The notes under the pieces: model-generated
Told to the model about the DNA's origin: nothing
What the model saw: the letters and a program-made list of their open reading frames with translations, nothing else
Database searches by the model: none
NCBI GenBank assembly: GCA_016196555.1
Contig: JACPXL010000030.1
Coordinates: 1 to 39,171 of the forward strand
DNA length: 39,171 bases
Direction of reading: 5' to 3'
Origin: Candidatus Omnitrophota bacterium
Lineage (GTDB): Bacteria; Omnitrophota; Omnitrophia; Omnitrophales; Aquincolibacteriaceae
Part shown: one piece after another, positions 23,340 through 31,022 of the stretch
Position numbering within the stretch: the stretch's first letter is position 1
How the letters are laid out: the number at the start of each line of letters is the position of its first letter
Program-made: the position numbers and the translations under genes

Positions 23340-25181
23340 CTATTCCACTGTAACGGATTTGGCAAGATTGCGGGGTTGGTCCACATCACGCCCGTTCAAA
23401 ACCGCGACTTTATACGCAAAAAGCTGCAATACCAGCACGGTCAAAATCGATGAAAAGACTTCATGAGTTTTCGGGATGGAAAAAAAATCATCCGCTAGGC
23501 TCATGAGATTTTTATCTTTCTCCGTTCCAATGGCAATGACAATTCCCTCACGGGCCCTGATTTCCTCGATATTGGAAATCATTTTGTCATAAGTTTTAGA
23601 TTCCGGCGCTATGCAGATAACTGGCTGCTCATGATCGATTAGTGCGATCGGCCCGTGCTTCATTTCCCCTGCAGCATAACCGTGAGCGTGGGCATAAGAA
23701 ATTTCTTTGAGTTTCAAGGCCCCTTCAAGCGCTGTGGGAAAATTATAACCGCGTCCCAAATAAAGAAAATTGCGGCGATGATAATGTTTGCGGGCGCAAG
23801 TTTCAATCGCCTTTGCTTGTTTCAAAACTGCGGCGGCGTATCCTGGAATTTTTTTGAATTCGCGCAGGAGTTTGGAAAAATCATCCGCATTAATTGTTTT
23901 GCGCAGCCGGGCCAGATAAAGCGTAAAAAGCAGAAGTGTTTCAAGCTGGGCTGTATAAGCCTTGGTGGAGGCAACTCCGATTTCAGGTCCTGCTTGAGTA
24001 TAAATCATGGCATCGGCATCGCGCGCGATGGTGCTCCCAACCACATTGACAATGGCAAGCGTTAAGGCCTTTTTTTCTTTGGCCAGACGCAAAGCCGCCA
24101 AAGTATCCGCGGTTTCTCCGGACTGAGTGATTAAAATGACCAGATCTTTTGATCCTATCACTGGATCTTCATAGCGGAATTCACTGGAAACCGTAGCTTC
24201 AACAGGAATGCGGACATATTTGCCCAGCATATAATTGCCGACGAGTCCAGCGTGATAGGCCGTTCCGCAGCTTACCAAATAAATTTTTTGGATTTTCTTG
24301 AATTTCCGGTCAATTTTTTTCGAAAGCGTATCAAAAAATATATTTTCCCCTTTCCTCAATCGTTTACTGATTGTCTCTTCCAGCACGCGGGGCTGTTCAA
24401 AAATTTCTTTGAGCATGAAATGAGGGTAACCGCCTTTTTGGGCCTGGGAAATGCTCCACCGAATCGTGGAAGGTTTTCGATTGACCACTTTGCCGGTTTT
24501 GAGGGAAGTGATGGTAACTTTTTCGCGCGTCACGACGGCGAATTCGTCATCCTCCAGATAAAGCACTCGATTGGTGTAGGGTAAAAAAGCTGTCACATCG
24601 CTGGCGATAAAATTTTCGCCGTCGCCCAGCCCGATGGCGAGCGGATTGGACCGTTTGAAGGCCAAAAGCTGGCCGGGCTCATCCTTGGAAAGGACGACGA
24701 AAGCAAAAAAGCCGTGCAGTTTTTCCACGGCTTTGCGGAAAGCTTCGGTGAGATTTCCCTTTTTATAAAAACTAGCGATCATATGGACGGCCACTTCGGT
24801 GTCGGTTTCGGAGCGAAACCGTACGCCTTTCCGGCGAAGATCGGATTTGAGGGAAGAATAATTTTCAATAATTCCGTTGTGAATCAGCGCAATGCGGTTA
24901 TGGGGATCGGTATGAGGATGGGCATTGGCCCGGGAGGGTTCGCCATGAGTGGCCCAGCGCGTATGGCCGATACCGGCATTAGAAAGGAGATGAATGCCCT
25001 TCAACTGTTCCTTCAGGGCGCTTAATTTCCCCTTCTCTTTAATGACAAAAAGGCTGTCTTTTTGATGGTTGAGGCAGGCCACGCCCGCGGAATCATAACC
25101 GCGGTATTCCAGATGCTCCAACCCCTTTAAAAGAATCGGAAGGGCGTTCTGATTTCCAATATAACCGACTATGCCGCACAT
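23340..25181 (-). CDS. glmS: Glutamine-fructose-6-phosphate aminotransferase (isomerizing)
   Basis: First step of UDP-GlcNAc synthesis: fructose-6-phosphate plus glutamine to glucosamine-6-phosphate. 613 residues, full length. N-terminal class II glutamine amidotransferase domain with Cys2 exposed after Met removal, GYDSAGVA and HTRWATHG; then two SIS sugar-isomerase domains (SCGTAYHAG, ITQSGETADTL, STKAYTAQL), ending in QPRNLAKSVTVE. A consensus TATAAT lies 9 bases before the ATG, leaving almost no leader; therefore no glmS ribozyme is possible here. Diverges from the HAMP gene and is followed by pepA. Confidence 0.97.
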   Translation of the reverse strand: MCGIVGYIGNQNALPILLKGLEHLEYRGYDSAGVACLNHQKDSLFVIKEKGKLSALKEQLKGIHLLSNAGIGHTRWATHGEPSRANAHPHTDPHNRIALIHNGIIENYSSLKSDLRRKGVRFRSETDTEVAVHMIASFYKKGNLTEAFRKAVEKLHGFFAFVVLSKDEPGQLLAFKRSNPLAIGLGDGENFIASDVTAFLPYTNRVLYLEDDEFAVVTREKVTITSLKTGKVVNRKPSTIRWSISQAQKGGYPHFMLKEIFEQPRVLEETISKRLRKGENIFFDTLSKKIDRKFKKIQKIYLVSCGTAYHAGLVGNYMLGKYVRIPVEATVSSEFRYEDPVIGSKDLVILITQSGETADTLAALRLAKEKKALTLAIVNVVGSTIARDADAMIYTQAGPEIGVASTKAYTAQLETLLLFTLYLARLRKTINADDFSKLLREFKKIPGYAAAVLKQAKAIETCARKHYHRRNFLYLGRGYNFPTALEGALKLKEISYAHAHGYAAGEMKHGPIALIDHEQPVICIAPESKTYDKMISNIEEIRAREGIVIAIGTEKDKNLMSLADDFFSIPKTHEVFSSILTVLVLQLFAYKVAVLNGRDVDQPRNLAKSVTVE

Positions 25182-25190
25182 AGAATTTGT

Positions 25191-25219
25191 ATTATACCTA
25201 TAGAATCTCTTTTTGACAG
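25191..25219 (-). promoter_or_regulatory. glmS promoter
   Basis: Minus strand: CTGTCA (25214-25219), a 17-base spacer and perfect TATAAT (25191-25196). The ATG follows after 9 bases, so the mRNA would have a 2-3 base leader. The -35 box overlaps that of the opposite promoter. Confidence 0.7.
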
Positions 25220-25241
25220 ACTATTTCAAATCTACTAAGAT
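25213..25241 (+). promoter_or_regulatory. Promoter of the HAMP/glucanase pair
   Basis: TTGACA (25213-25218), a 17-base spacer and TAAGAT (25236-25241). Transcription would start about 18 bases before the ATG at 25266. Shares its -35 region with the divergent glmS promoter. Confidence 0.8.
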
Positions 25242-25265
25242 GAATTTCAAACCGGGCCCCCAAAA

Positions 25266-25916
25266 ATGCGCAAAGAAAGACGAAGACATTTTTTTATCAA
25301 TAAGCCATTGCAGCTTCGCTACATGGCTTATCTGGTTTTTCCTCTCCTGCTCGTCTCAGCCGTTTCTATGATCAGCGTTTATCTCGGCATTTGGGGCGGT
25401 ATTCTTGATGCCTTCTCGGACGAGAGAATTCGCAACGATCTTCTTATCGCTTCGCGCCTCACCGAATATGAACAGGCGCGCTCTTTGAAAGAACCCCCTT
25501 CGGTTTCCGCTTTGTCTTTTTTCAAACAAACGGAAAGGCTGAGTCAAAGACAGCGGGAAGTCTTTAAAGATATTCTGGACGACACCAACCGCAAACTCAT
25601 CGCCAAGTTCATCCTTCTTCTTTTCTTTATCGCCTGGGGGTCGATTTATTTTTCCCATAAAATCGCGGGGCCTCTTTACCGTTTCCACGCGACTCTCGAA
25701 GCGATTGAGCAAGGAGATTTCAGTATACGCATACGCCTGAGAAAAGCGGACGAAGCCCAGCTTCTGGCAAAACGTTTTAATTTGACGCTGGAAAATCTCG
25801 ATCAGACTTTTTCGCGCATCAAAAATATTGTCCGCCAAAACGAGTCCGATCCCGCTCAGATGACCGCTCTTCTTAAACAAGAACTCGCAAAAATCAAAAC
25901 CAGTGCGAATCAATAA
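25266..25916 (+). CDS. Membrane HAMP-domain protein without an output domain
   Basis: 216 residues: basic N-terminus, first membrane segment (about 20-45), a periplasmic region of some 65 residues, second membrane segment (111-129), then a HAMP domain (130-180; IAGPLYRFHATLEAIEQGDF) and a short helical tail. No kinase, cyclase or methyl-accepting signalling part follows, so it cannot signal alone in a classical way. The stop overlaps the GTG start of the glucanase gene by 14 bases, so the two are translationally linked. Confidence 0.82.
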   Translation: MRKERRRHFFINKPLQLRYMAYLVFPLLLVSAVSMISVYLGIWGGILDAFSDERIRNDLLIASRLTEYEQARSLKEPPSVSALSFFKQTERLSQRQREVFKDILDDTNRKLIAKFILLLFFIAWGSIYFSHKIAGPLYRFHATLEAIEQGDFSIRIRLRKADEAQLLAKRFNLTLENLDQTFSRIKNIVRQNESDPAQMTALLKQELAKIKTSANQ

Positions 25917-27162
25917 ATTCTTCGTCTTTTTTCTTATTTTTCTCTCCGTTGTTCCAATGGCCGGATTCACTGAGCCAGAAACTCTAAGCGATACCGAACT
26001 TCTTTCCAAAATCGAAAAAGACAGTTTGGGATATTTCATCCGCATGTCCGACAAAGTCACGGGCCTCACGCGGGATTCTTCGCGCCCGGGTTCTCCGGCT
26101 TCGATTGCAGCCACGGGATTTGCTCTCGCCGCGGTTGCCATCGGAGGTTCGCGAGGATGGATTGATTCCGATCAGGCCTATGAGCAGCTTAGAAAAACGC
26201 TTAAGACACTTCTCACCAAAGCAGAGCATGAAAAGGGATTTTTCTATCACTTTTTGGATGGACGGACGGGAAGGCGCGTATGGACTTCAGAAGCTTCTTC
26301 GATTGATACGGCCCTGCTCGTCGCCGGCGCCCTTTTGGCCGGGAAATATTATCCGAATACAGAAATTGACCGCATGGCCCAGGATATTTACCGGCGCGTT
26401 GACTGGAAATGGATGCTGAATAATTCCGATCTTGTCTGCATGGGATGGACGCCCGAATCAGGTTTTCTTCCTTATTATTGGGATTCTTACAATGAACATT
26501 TAATCATTCAGGCCCTTGCGATCGGGTCTCCGACTTATCCCATTCCTGCCGAGTCGTGGAACACTTGGTTTCGCAATGAAGATGAGTATAACGGAAAAAA
26601 AGTGATTTACTCTCATTCGGGAAGTTTGTTCACCTATCAATTCGCCCAGGCTTTCATTGATTTCAAACTTTTAAACGATCGCGGCGTCAATTATGCGGAA
26701 AATTCCAAAAATGCGGCAATCGCAAATCGCGAATATTCGCTTTCATTCCGCAATCAATTTAAAGGTTATTCAGAATTTTCCTGGGGACTCTCGGCATCGA
26801 TTGGGCCTGGGGGTTACAAAGCTTACGGAGCAAAACCTGGGATGGGACTCCACGACGGGACCATTGCCCCTTATGCCGTCCTCGCTTCCATTGTTTTCAC
26901 TCCGCAGGAATCTATCACGGCTTCCCGGTTTTTTTTCGAAAAATATCAGGACACTCTTTACGGAATTTTTGGCTTTAAAGACGCCTTCAATTTGGGGAAA
27001 AATTGGTGGTCTTACGAATACCTTGGAATTGATCAAGGTATTACGGTTTTAATGCTGGAGAATTTTTTAAATCAGGGCGCGGTTTGGGAAAAATTTATGG
27101 AATTAGACCCCATTGAACGATGGGTCACGCTTTGCGGATTGAAAGAAACTCTTCCTTCCTAA
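25903..27162 (+). CDS. Secreted glucoamylase-like protein, GH144 type
   Basis: 419 residues with an N-terminal signal peptide (about 1-23, ending MAGFTE). The rest matches the glycoamylase-like fold (PF10091, GH144), an (alpha/alpha)6 barrel; characterised GH144 enzymes are endo-beta-1,2-glucanases. Typical stretches: TGLTRDSSRPGSPASIAATG, IDTALLVAGALLAGKYY, PYYWDSYNEHLIIQAL, SLFTYQFAQAFIDFK, YGAKPGMGLHDGTIAPYAV and FGFKDAFNL, all rich in acidic and aromatic residues. Probably periplasmic or outer-surface. Starts at GTG inside the HAMP gene's end. Substrate is by family only. Confidence 0.85.
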   Translation: MRINKFFVFFLIFLSVVPMAGFTEPETLSDTELLSKIEKDSLGYFIRMSDKVTGLTRDSSRPGSPASIAATGFALAAVAIGGSRGWIDSDQAYEQLRKTLKTLLTKAEHEKGFFYHFLDGRTGRRVWTSEASSIDTALLVAGALLAGKYYPNTEIDRMAQDIYRRVDWKWMLNNSDLVCMGWTPESGFLPYYWDSYNEHLIIQALAIGSPTYPIPAESWNTWFRNEDEYNGKKVIYSHSGSLFTYQFAQAFIDFKLLNDRGVNYAENSKNAAIANREYSLSFRNQFKGYSEFSWGLSASIGPGGYKAYGAKPGMGLHDGTIAPYAVLASIVFTPQESITASRFFFEKYQDTLYGIFGFKDAFNLGKNWWSYEYLGIDQGITVLMLENFLNQGAVWEKFMELDPIERWVTLCGLKETLPS

Positions 27163-27164
27163 AA

Positions 27165-27416
27165 TTATTCTTTCCTCATAAAGCGAAGGGTAAGTCTTGC
27201 GGCGGTTTCCTCGATCGCTTCGGATGTCAGATAAGTCCCCTTTTTGATTTCTTCTTTGATTTCATCCACCCGTCCCATATTCGGTTCGGGTTCCGAGGGA
27301 ATTAATTGGGCGTAGTGACGGGCCTGCTGCCACAGTCTGTCGTCTTCGGGACTGACAGCGGCGGGCTTCTCAATGTGGATACGACGATTATTTTTTCCAT
27401 TACCTGGTGTTTTCAT
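27165..27416 (-). CDS. flgM: FlgM-like anti-sigma-28 factor
   Basis: 83 residues from the ATG at 27416. The C-terminal half NMGRVDEIKEEIKKGTYLTSEAIEETAARL (given here in parts: RVDEIKEEIKKGTYL, then TSEAIEETAARL) has the FlgM pattern of a short helix, Gly-x-Tyr turn, second helix. The first 40 residues look disordered, as in FlgM. The frame is open to 27578, but that part runs antiframe inside fliA, so the shorter form is preferred; an AGGAG lies rather far (14 bases) upstream. Its place directly after fliA strongly supports the call. Confidence 0.7.
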   Translation of the reverse strand: MKTPGNGKNNRRIHIEKPAAVSPEDDRLWQQARHYAQLIPSEPEPNMGRVDEIKEEIKKGTYLTSEAIEETAARLTLRFMRKE

Positions 27417-27496
27417 AAAGGCGAATAGCTCTCCTGCTGCCTTTATGGATATCGGCGAATCAGGCCTTAAACTTGAACCAGGATAGGAACTTATGT

Positions 27497-28276
27497 TTAA
27501 GCTTCGAGCGTGATTTCCCCCACTTTTTTCATCAAATGAGAGCGAAGCCGGGTCACGACCTTCGTATGAATCTGACAAACCCGGGACTCTGAAACATCGA
27601 GAATTTCCCCGATTTCACGGAGCGTCAGGTTCTCATAATAGTAGAGAACCACCACGAGTTTTTCTTTTTCGGGCAGCTGATCGATGGCGTCTGCCAGAAA
27701 TTCCTTCACTTCGCTCTGGTGAACATAATTAAATTGATTGGTAATGAGAGAATCTTCAATGGTTTGAAGCCGGGAAATGGGCTTATTGCCATCGTCATTC
27801 TGCCAAACCTCATCGAGCGAAAGAAAGGTGGTTGAATTCAGGTCGCTGTAAATCGAATTGAGTTCATCCGTGGAAATATTAAGCGCTTTGGCCAGCTCAA
27901 CATCCGTTGCGATACGCCCGAATTTTTCTTCGAGTTCTTTGCATTTTTTATCAATCTCTCGGGCTTTCTTGCGCAGCAATCTCGGCGCCCAGTCGAGTTT
28001 TCGAAGTTCATCCATAATCGAACCGCGGATTCTGGATACGGCATAGGTTTCAAATTTATTGCCCTGAGAGACATCGTATTTTGAAATAGCATCAAAAAGA
28101 CCGAGGATCCCGTAGCTCACTAGGTCATTGAATTCAACGTTCGGCGGAAGGCCGATAGCCACCCGTCCTGCCACGTACTTCACTAAATATAAATATTTTT
28201 TTACGATTTCTTCGTGAATCGCCTGACTTTTGGTGCGCTTGTATTTTTTCCACATTCTGATTTCATCTTCATGCAT
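27497..28276 (-). CDS. fliA: RNA polymerase sigma factor, FliA/WhiG (sigma-28) family
   Basis: 259 residues. Region 2 has YLVKYVAGRVAIGLPP, DLVSYGILGLFDAISKYD and the -10-reading KFETYAVSRIRGSIMDELR. DELRKLDWAPRLLR is a hallmark of the FliA/WhiG group. Region 3 (KFGRIATDVELAKAL) and region 4 (LPEKEKLVVVLYYYENLTLREIGEILDVSESRVCQI) are complete. Likely directs flagellar or late motility genes, none of which are in the window. ATG with AAGGAG 7 bases upstream; 11 bases after the MerR-like gene, and followed by the FlgM-like gene. Confidence 0.93.
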   Translation of the reverse strand: MHEDEIRMWKKYKRTKSQAIHEEIVKKYLYLVKYVAGRVAIGLPPNVEFNDLVSYGILGLFDAISKYDVSQGNKFETYAVSRIRGSIMDELRKLDWAPRLLRKKAREIDKKCKELEEKFGRIATDVELAKALNISTDELNSIYSDLNSTTFLSLDEVWQNDDGNKPISRLQTIEDSLITNQFNYVHQSEVKEFLADAIDQLPEKEKLVVVLYYYENLTLREIGEILDVSESRVCQIHTKVVTRLRSHLMKKVGEITLEA

Positions 28277-28287
28277 GGAGGGTCTCC

Positions 28288-28527
28288 TTATTTGCTTTTT
28301 TCTTGTTCCAAAAGTTTTTTAATTTGAAGAAGCGTATAATTTTTGGTTTGTAGGATTTTGATTTGCTCAAGACGGTCAAAAACGGATTCGTCATAAAGCC
28401 GATGGCCCGAGGCGGTACGTCTTGCTTCCTGAATCAGTCCCGCGAGGGTGTAATTATGGATAGTTTGCCGGGAAAGCCCGGTGTATTGCATCACTTCGCC
28501 GATTTTAAAAAGTTTTTCTCGCTTCAT
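28288..28527 (-). CDS. Short MerR-type regulator
   Basis: 79 residues: a MerR-family winged helix with FKIGEVMQYTGLSRQTIHNYT and GLIQEARRTASGHRLYD, then the second helix pair FDRLEQIKILQTKNYTL and a short dimerisation helix. No C-terminal effector domain, so its signal, if any, is not visible. Shares 4 bases (ATGA) with the stop of the lipoprotein gene and precedes fliA, so it probably controls this same operon; a perfect palindrome over the operon start is a candidate site. Confidence 0.88.
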   Translation of the reverse strand: MKREKLFKIGEVMQYTGLSRQTIHNYTLAGLIQEARRTASGHRLYDESVFDRLEQIKILQTKNYTLLQIKKLLEQEKSK

Positions 28528-29195
28528 AGGGATTCTAACTTTTTGTGAGTACGTATCTGTTCATAAAGGCGCAGGGCCTCTTTATCTTCAGGCACCAGGA
28601 GGAGGATTTTCTCAACCGCCAGTCTCGCCGCTCCCCATTTGCCGTCAGCCACCCATTGCCTTGCTTGTTTGCGGTATGTTTCCACTCGCCCTCGAATCTC
28701 ATCTTCCGCGTTATGTTTTAAAAACAGCAGATCGGATTTTCCTTCCCGATGAGCTTTTTGTTTGATTTCATCAATCAATCTTGAAGCTTCGCTATTTTCA
28801 GGATCATATAAAAAAACTTTTTCTGCTGCTAAAAGCGCTTCTCCATATTGCCGGATCGAGAGAAGTGTTTTGGACCGGTCCAGCCATATTTTTGCTTCGT
28901 CCAATTTTTCATTCTTCGTGAACTCTTCAATCGCTTTCGGTTCGAAGGCTTCCTTTTCCCTGGCAATTTCTTGATCAATGATTTGAGCCATTAATTTTTG
29001 GGCTGTTTCATCGCCTGGTTTTTTTTCGAGGACGCTCTTTGTAATCCGCCGCGCCTCGTAGAGTTCTCCGGCCTCAAAGGCCCGACGCGCATCTTGCACG
29101 TTTTGACTTTTTACTTCGCTATGAGAAAGAACCTGGCATCCCATTAAGGCCATCACCAGAAGAAATCTGCTGTATCCAGTTGTTTTATGAAACAT
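28524..29195 (-). CDS. TPR-like lipoprotein at the head of the sigma-28 operon
   Basis: 223 residues. The N-terminal signal LVMALMGC carries a lipobox ending in Cys20. The mature part has three repeats resembling tetratricopeptide units (ARRAFEAGELYEARRITKSV, LSIRQYGEALLAAEKVFLY, VADGKWGAARLAVEKILLL), each with a PxxxEA-like turn. Such proteins scaffold envelope complexes. No Shine-Dalgarno sequence precedes the ATG, which lies inside a palindrome. First gene of the fliA operon. Confidence 0.8.
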   Translation of the reverse strand: MFHKTTGYSRFLLVMALMGCQVLSHSEVKSQNVQDARRAFEAGELYEARRITKSVLEKKPGDETAQKLMAQIIDQEIAREKEAFEPKAIEEFTKNEKLDEAKIWLDRSKTLLSIRQYGEALLAAEKVFLYDPENSEASRLIDEIKQKAHREGKSDLLFLKHNAEDEIRGRVETYRKQARQWVADGKWGAARLAVEKILLLVPEDKEALRLYEQIRTHKKLESL

Positions 29196-29215
29196 AATTT
29201 ACATTTTGTAAATTA
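29195..29215. promoter_or_regulatory. Perfect palindrome over the operon start, candidate operator
   Basis: Arms TAATTTAC (29195-29202) and GTAAATTA (29208-29215), 5-base centre. It lies between the -10 box (29217-29222) and the ATG of the lipoprotein gene, covering the expected transcription start: a position where a bound protein would block initiation. The binding protein is unknown; the MerR-like product of the second gene is a candidate. Confidence 0.6.
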
Positions 29216-29216
29216 C

Positions 29217-29244
29217 AATCTATAAATATAAATGGTTAGGTCAA
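29217..29244 (-). promoter_or_regulatory. Promoter of the lipoprotein-MerR-FliA-FlgM operon
   Basis: Minus strand: TTGACC (29239-29244), a 16-base spacer and TAGATT (29217-29222), 21 bases before the ATG at 29195. Confidence 0.6.
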
Positions 29245-29399
29245 GGCCTTTTTTTGACTTTTTTTGAAATTACCCATGAATAGTGTCATGAGGCTTCTAG
29301 ACACCCCAACATATTGATATGTATAGGGATATTTAATTTCAGATTCTCTTGAAGGCGTCGATAATTTTTATTGAGACTTAAAACAGAAAGGAGGGGAAA

Positions 29400-29600
29400 A
29401 TGACGTATCAAGAACTCTTCTATCTAAAATTCAAAAAGGGTGTTTCGACCTACGAACTCGTCAAACGTTATCCGGATGAAATCGAAAGGGTGAACGAGGT
29501 GGCACTTCTGGATGTGCCTGAAACAACCCTTCGTGAAATCATTCACGAAGAAAAGGTTTTGATGCGGTTAATGCGGCTTAAGAGAAAATTTTTGGGGTAA
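29400..29600 (+). CDS. Small uncharacterised protein, 66 residues
   Basis: Supported by a near-ideal Shine-Dalgarno AAAGGAGG (29387-29394) 5 bases before the ATG, and by its position in an otherwise empty gap. The protein is charged and probably helical, with no signal peptide or Cys; the C-terminal half is Met/Leu/Lys/Arg-rich. Not recognised. It is divergent from the fliA operon and ends 5 bases from the converging UGM-like gene. Confidence 0.65.
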   Translation: MTYQELFYLKFKKGVSTYELVKRYPDEIERVNEVALLDVPETTLREIIHEEKVLMRLMRLKRKFLG

Positions 29601-29605
29601 TCGGA

Positions 29606-31018
29606 TTATCCCTCAAGGTATTGTTTTTCGGTATTCACGTTCCATACATCAAACGGCCCTTCCCCTAAAAAATTCCTAGCAGCGTAAATCCCCGTTAAAA
29701 GCGCGTGGTCGGAATTATCGTAACGAAATAGGCCTTCCCTGCCGAGCGTCTGCAGATTTTCAAAATTTTCCAAATATCGCCGAATTACCGTAATGTGTTT
29801 TTCATATTGCAGGGAATAAACTGGGTAGACATTCGCACAGCGCAGCACAAACCCATTGATCAAATCGCGGCGTTTAGCAATTCCGATTTTTTCCAGCTCT
29901 TCCATGGCAAAATTGATCATATCAGGATTATTCATATTCCAAAACTCATCACCCTGCGTGCAGAAATATTCGAGGCCGAGGGAAGTCTTTTTAGCATCGG
30001 CCACCATGCCCGGACTCCAGTTTTTGTAATTTTGTATACGCCCCATTTTAACGTCCTCATCCTGAATATACAGCCATTGGTCCGGGAAGATAAATTCCCG
30101 GTTCAAAATGACATTGATGACGATAAAACTCCGGAATTGAAGGCGGTCGGCAGCTTCTAAAACAGCCGCGGGCGGGCGCGGGCTCAATAAACGAACGAGC
30201 AAAGGAAGCGGCATGGTTGAAAAAATATGGTCCGCTTTATGTTCTTTTCGCTTTCCTTCTTTCCTCTCTTCGGTGATGAGAGACACCGCACGCTTACCTT
30301 CGCAGCGTATTCCTACCACGGTTTGGCCGTATGAAAATTCTGTCCCATGATTGGTTATCAACTTTTCTAAGCGCTGATAAAATTCCCCCGGACCGGTCCG
30401 GGGGTAGTAAAATTCTTCGGCCAGGGTTTTGGGGGCATTTTGCTTTTTCCCAAACGCATTTTTAATCGCAACTTTGAGAGACAATCCGCGTATTCTCTGC
30501 GTCGCCCAGTCCGCGGACAAATCCCGGCAAGCCACGGCCCAAACTTTTTCCGTATAAGTTTTAAAGAAAATATCATAGAGCCTTTTGCCGAAATGATTGG
30601 TGATCCATCCTTCAAAAGTTTGGTCATCGCCGGGGCGTTTCCATTTACACCAAAAATAACTCGCAATGCATTTAAAACTTTCGACCAGGCCGAGATTGGC
30701 AAAAGTATTAGCAAAAGACAGCGGATAATTAAAAAACCGGCGTCGGAAATAAATCCGGGAGAGGCGTTTGACCCTCAATAAATCTCCCTCTAAAACATCT
30801 TGCCACAGTTGATTGATTTCGTCCGATTTGGTCAAAAAGCGATGCCCGCCGATATCAAATAAATAACCGTCAAAATTAAGGGTGCGGCACAAACCTCCGG
30901 GCACTTGTTCTTTTTCGAAAACAGTCGCCGTGCAGCCCGCTTTTGCCAGGGTATGGGCACACGCCATACCGGCCGGCCCTGCACCCACAATCAAAATGGA
31001 TTTTAAAGACTCATTCAT
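29606..31018 (-). CDS. FAD/NAD(P)-dependent oxidoreductase, UDP-galactopyranose-mutase-like
   Basis: 470 residues. N-terminal FAD motif VGAGPAGMACAHTLA (11-25) and the conserved GGLCRTLNFDGYLFDIGGHRF; later FFNYPLSF, YTEKVWA, and C-terminal GLFRYDNSDHALLTGIYAA. This profile fits the amine-oxidase/UGM-like group often found in polysaccharide clusters, probably a sugar-nucleotide mutase or a related oxidoreductase; protoporphyrinogen oxidase is less likely by context. Follows the GT-C gene with 4 bases between. Confidence 0.8.
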   Translation of the reverse strand: MNESLKSILIVGAGPAGMACAHTLAKAGCTATVFEKEQVPGGLCRTLNFDGYLFDIGGHRFLTKSDEINQLWQDVLEGDLLRVKRLSRIYFRRRFFNYPLSFANTFANLGLVESFKCIASYFWCKWKRPGDDQTFEGWITNHFGKRLYDIFFKTYTEKVWAVACRDLSADWATQRIRGLSLKVAIKNAFGKKQNAPKTLAEEFYYPRTGPGEFYQRLEKLITNHGTEFSYGQTVVGIRCEGKRAVSLITEERKEGKRKEHKADHIFSTMPLPLLVRLLSPRPPAAVLEAADRLQFRSFIVINVILNREFIFPDQWLYIQDEDVKMGRIQNYKNWSPGMVADAKKTSLGLEYFCTQGDEFWNMNNPDMINFAMEELEKIGIAKRRDLINGFVLRCANVYPVYSLQYEKHITVIRRYLENFENLQTLGREGLFRYDNSDHALLTGIYAARNFLGEGPFDVWNVNTEKQYLEG

Positions 31019-31022
31019 TATT

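Noticed and set aside
25182-25190. glmS ribozyme upstream of glmS
   Set aside because: Only 9 bases separate a consensus TATAAT from the ATG, so there is no room for one.
29357-29364. FliA-type -10 box (GTCGATAA) before the 66-residue gene
   Set aside because: No TAAA-type -35 box occurs at the required spacing (TTCA is found there), so sigma-28 control is not supported.
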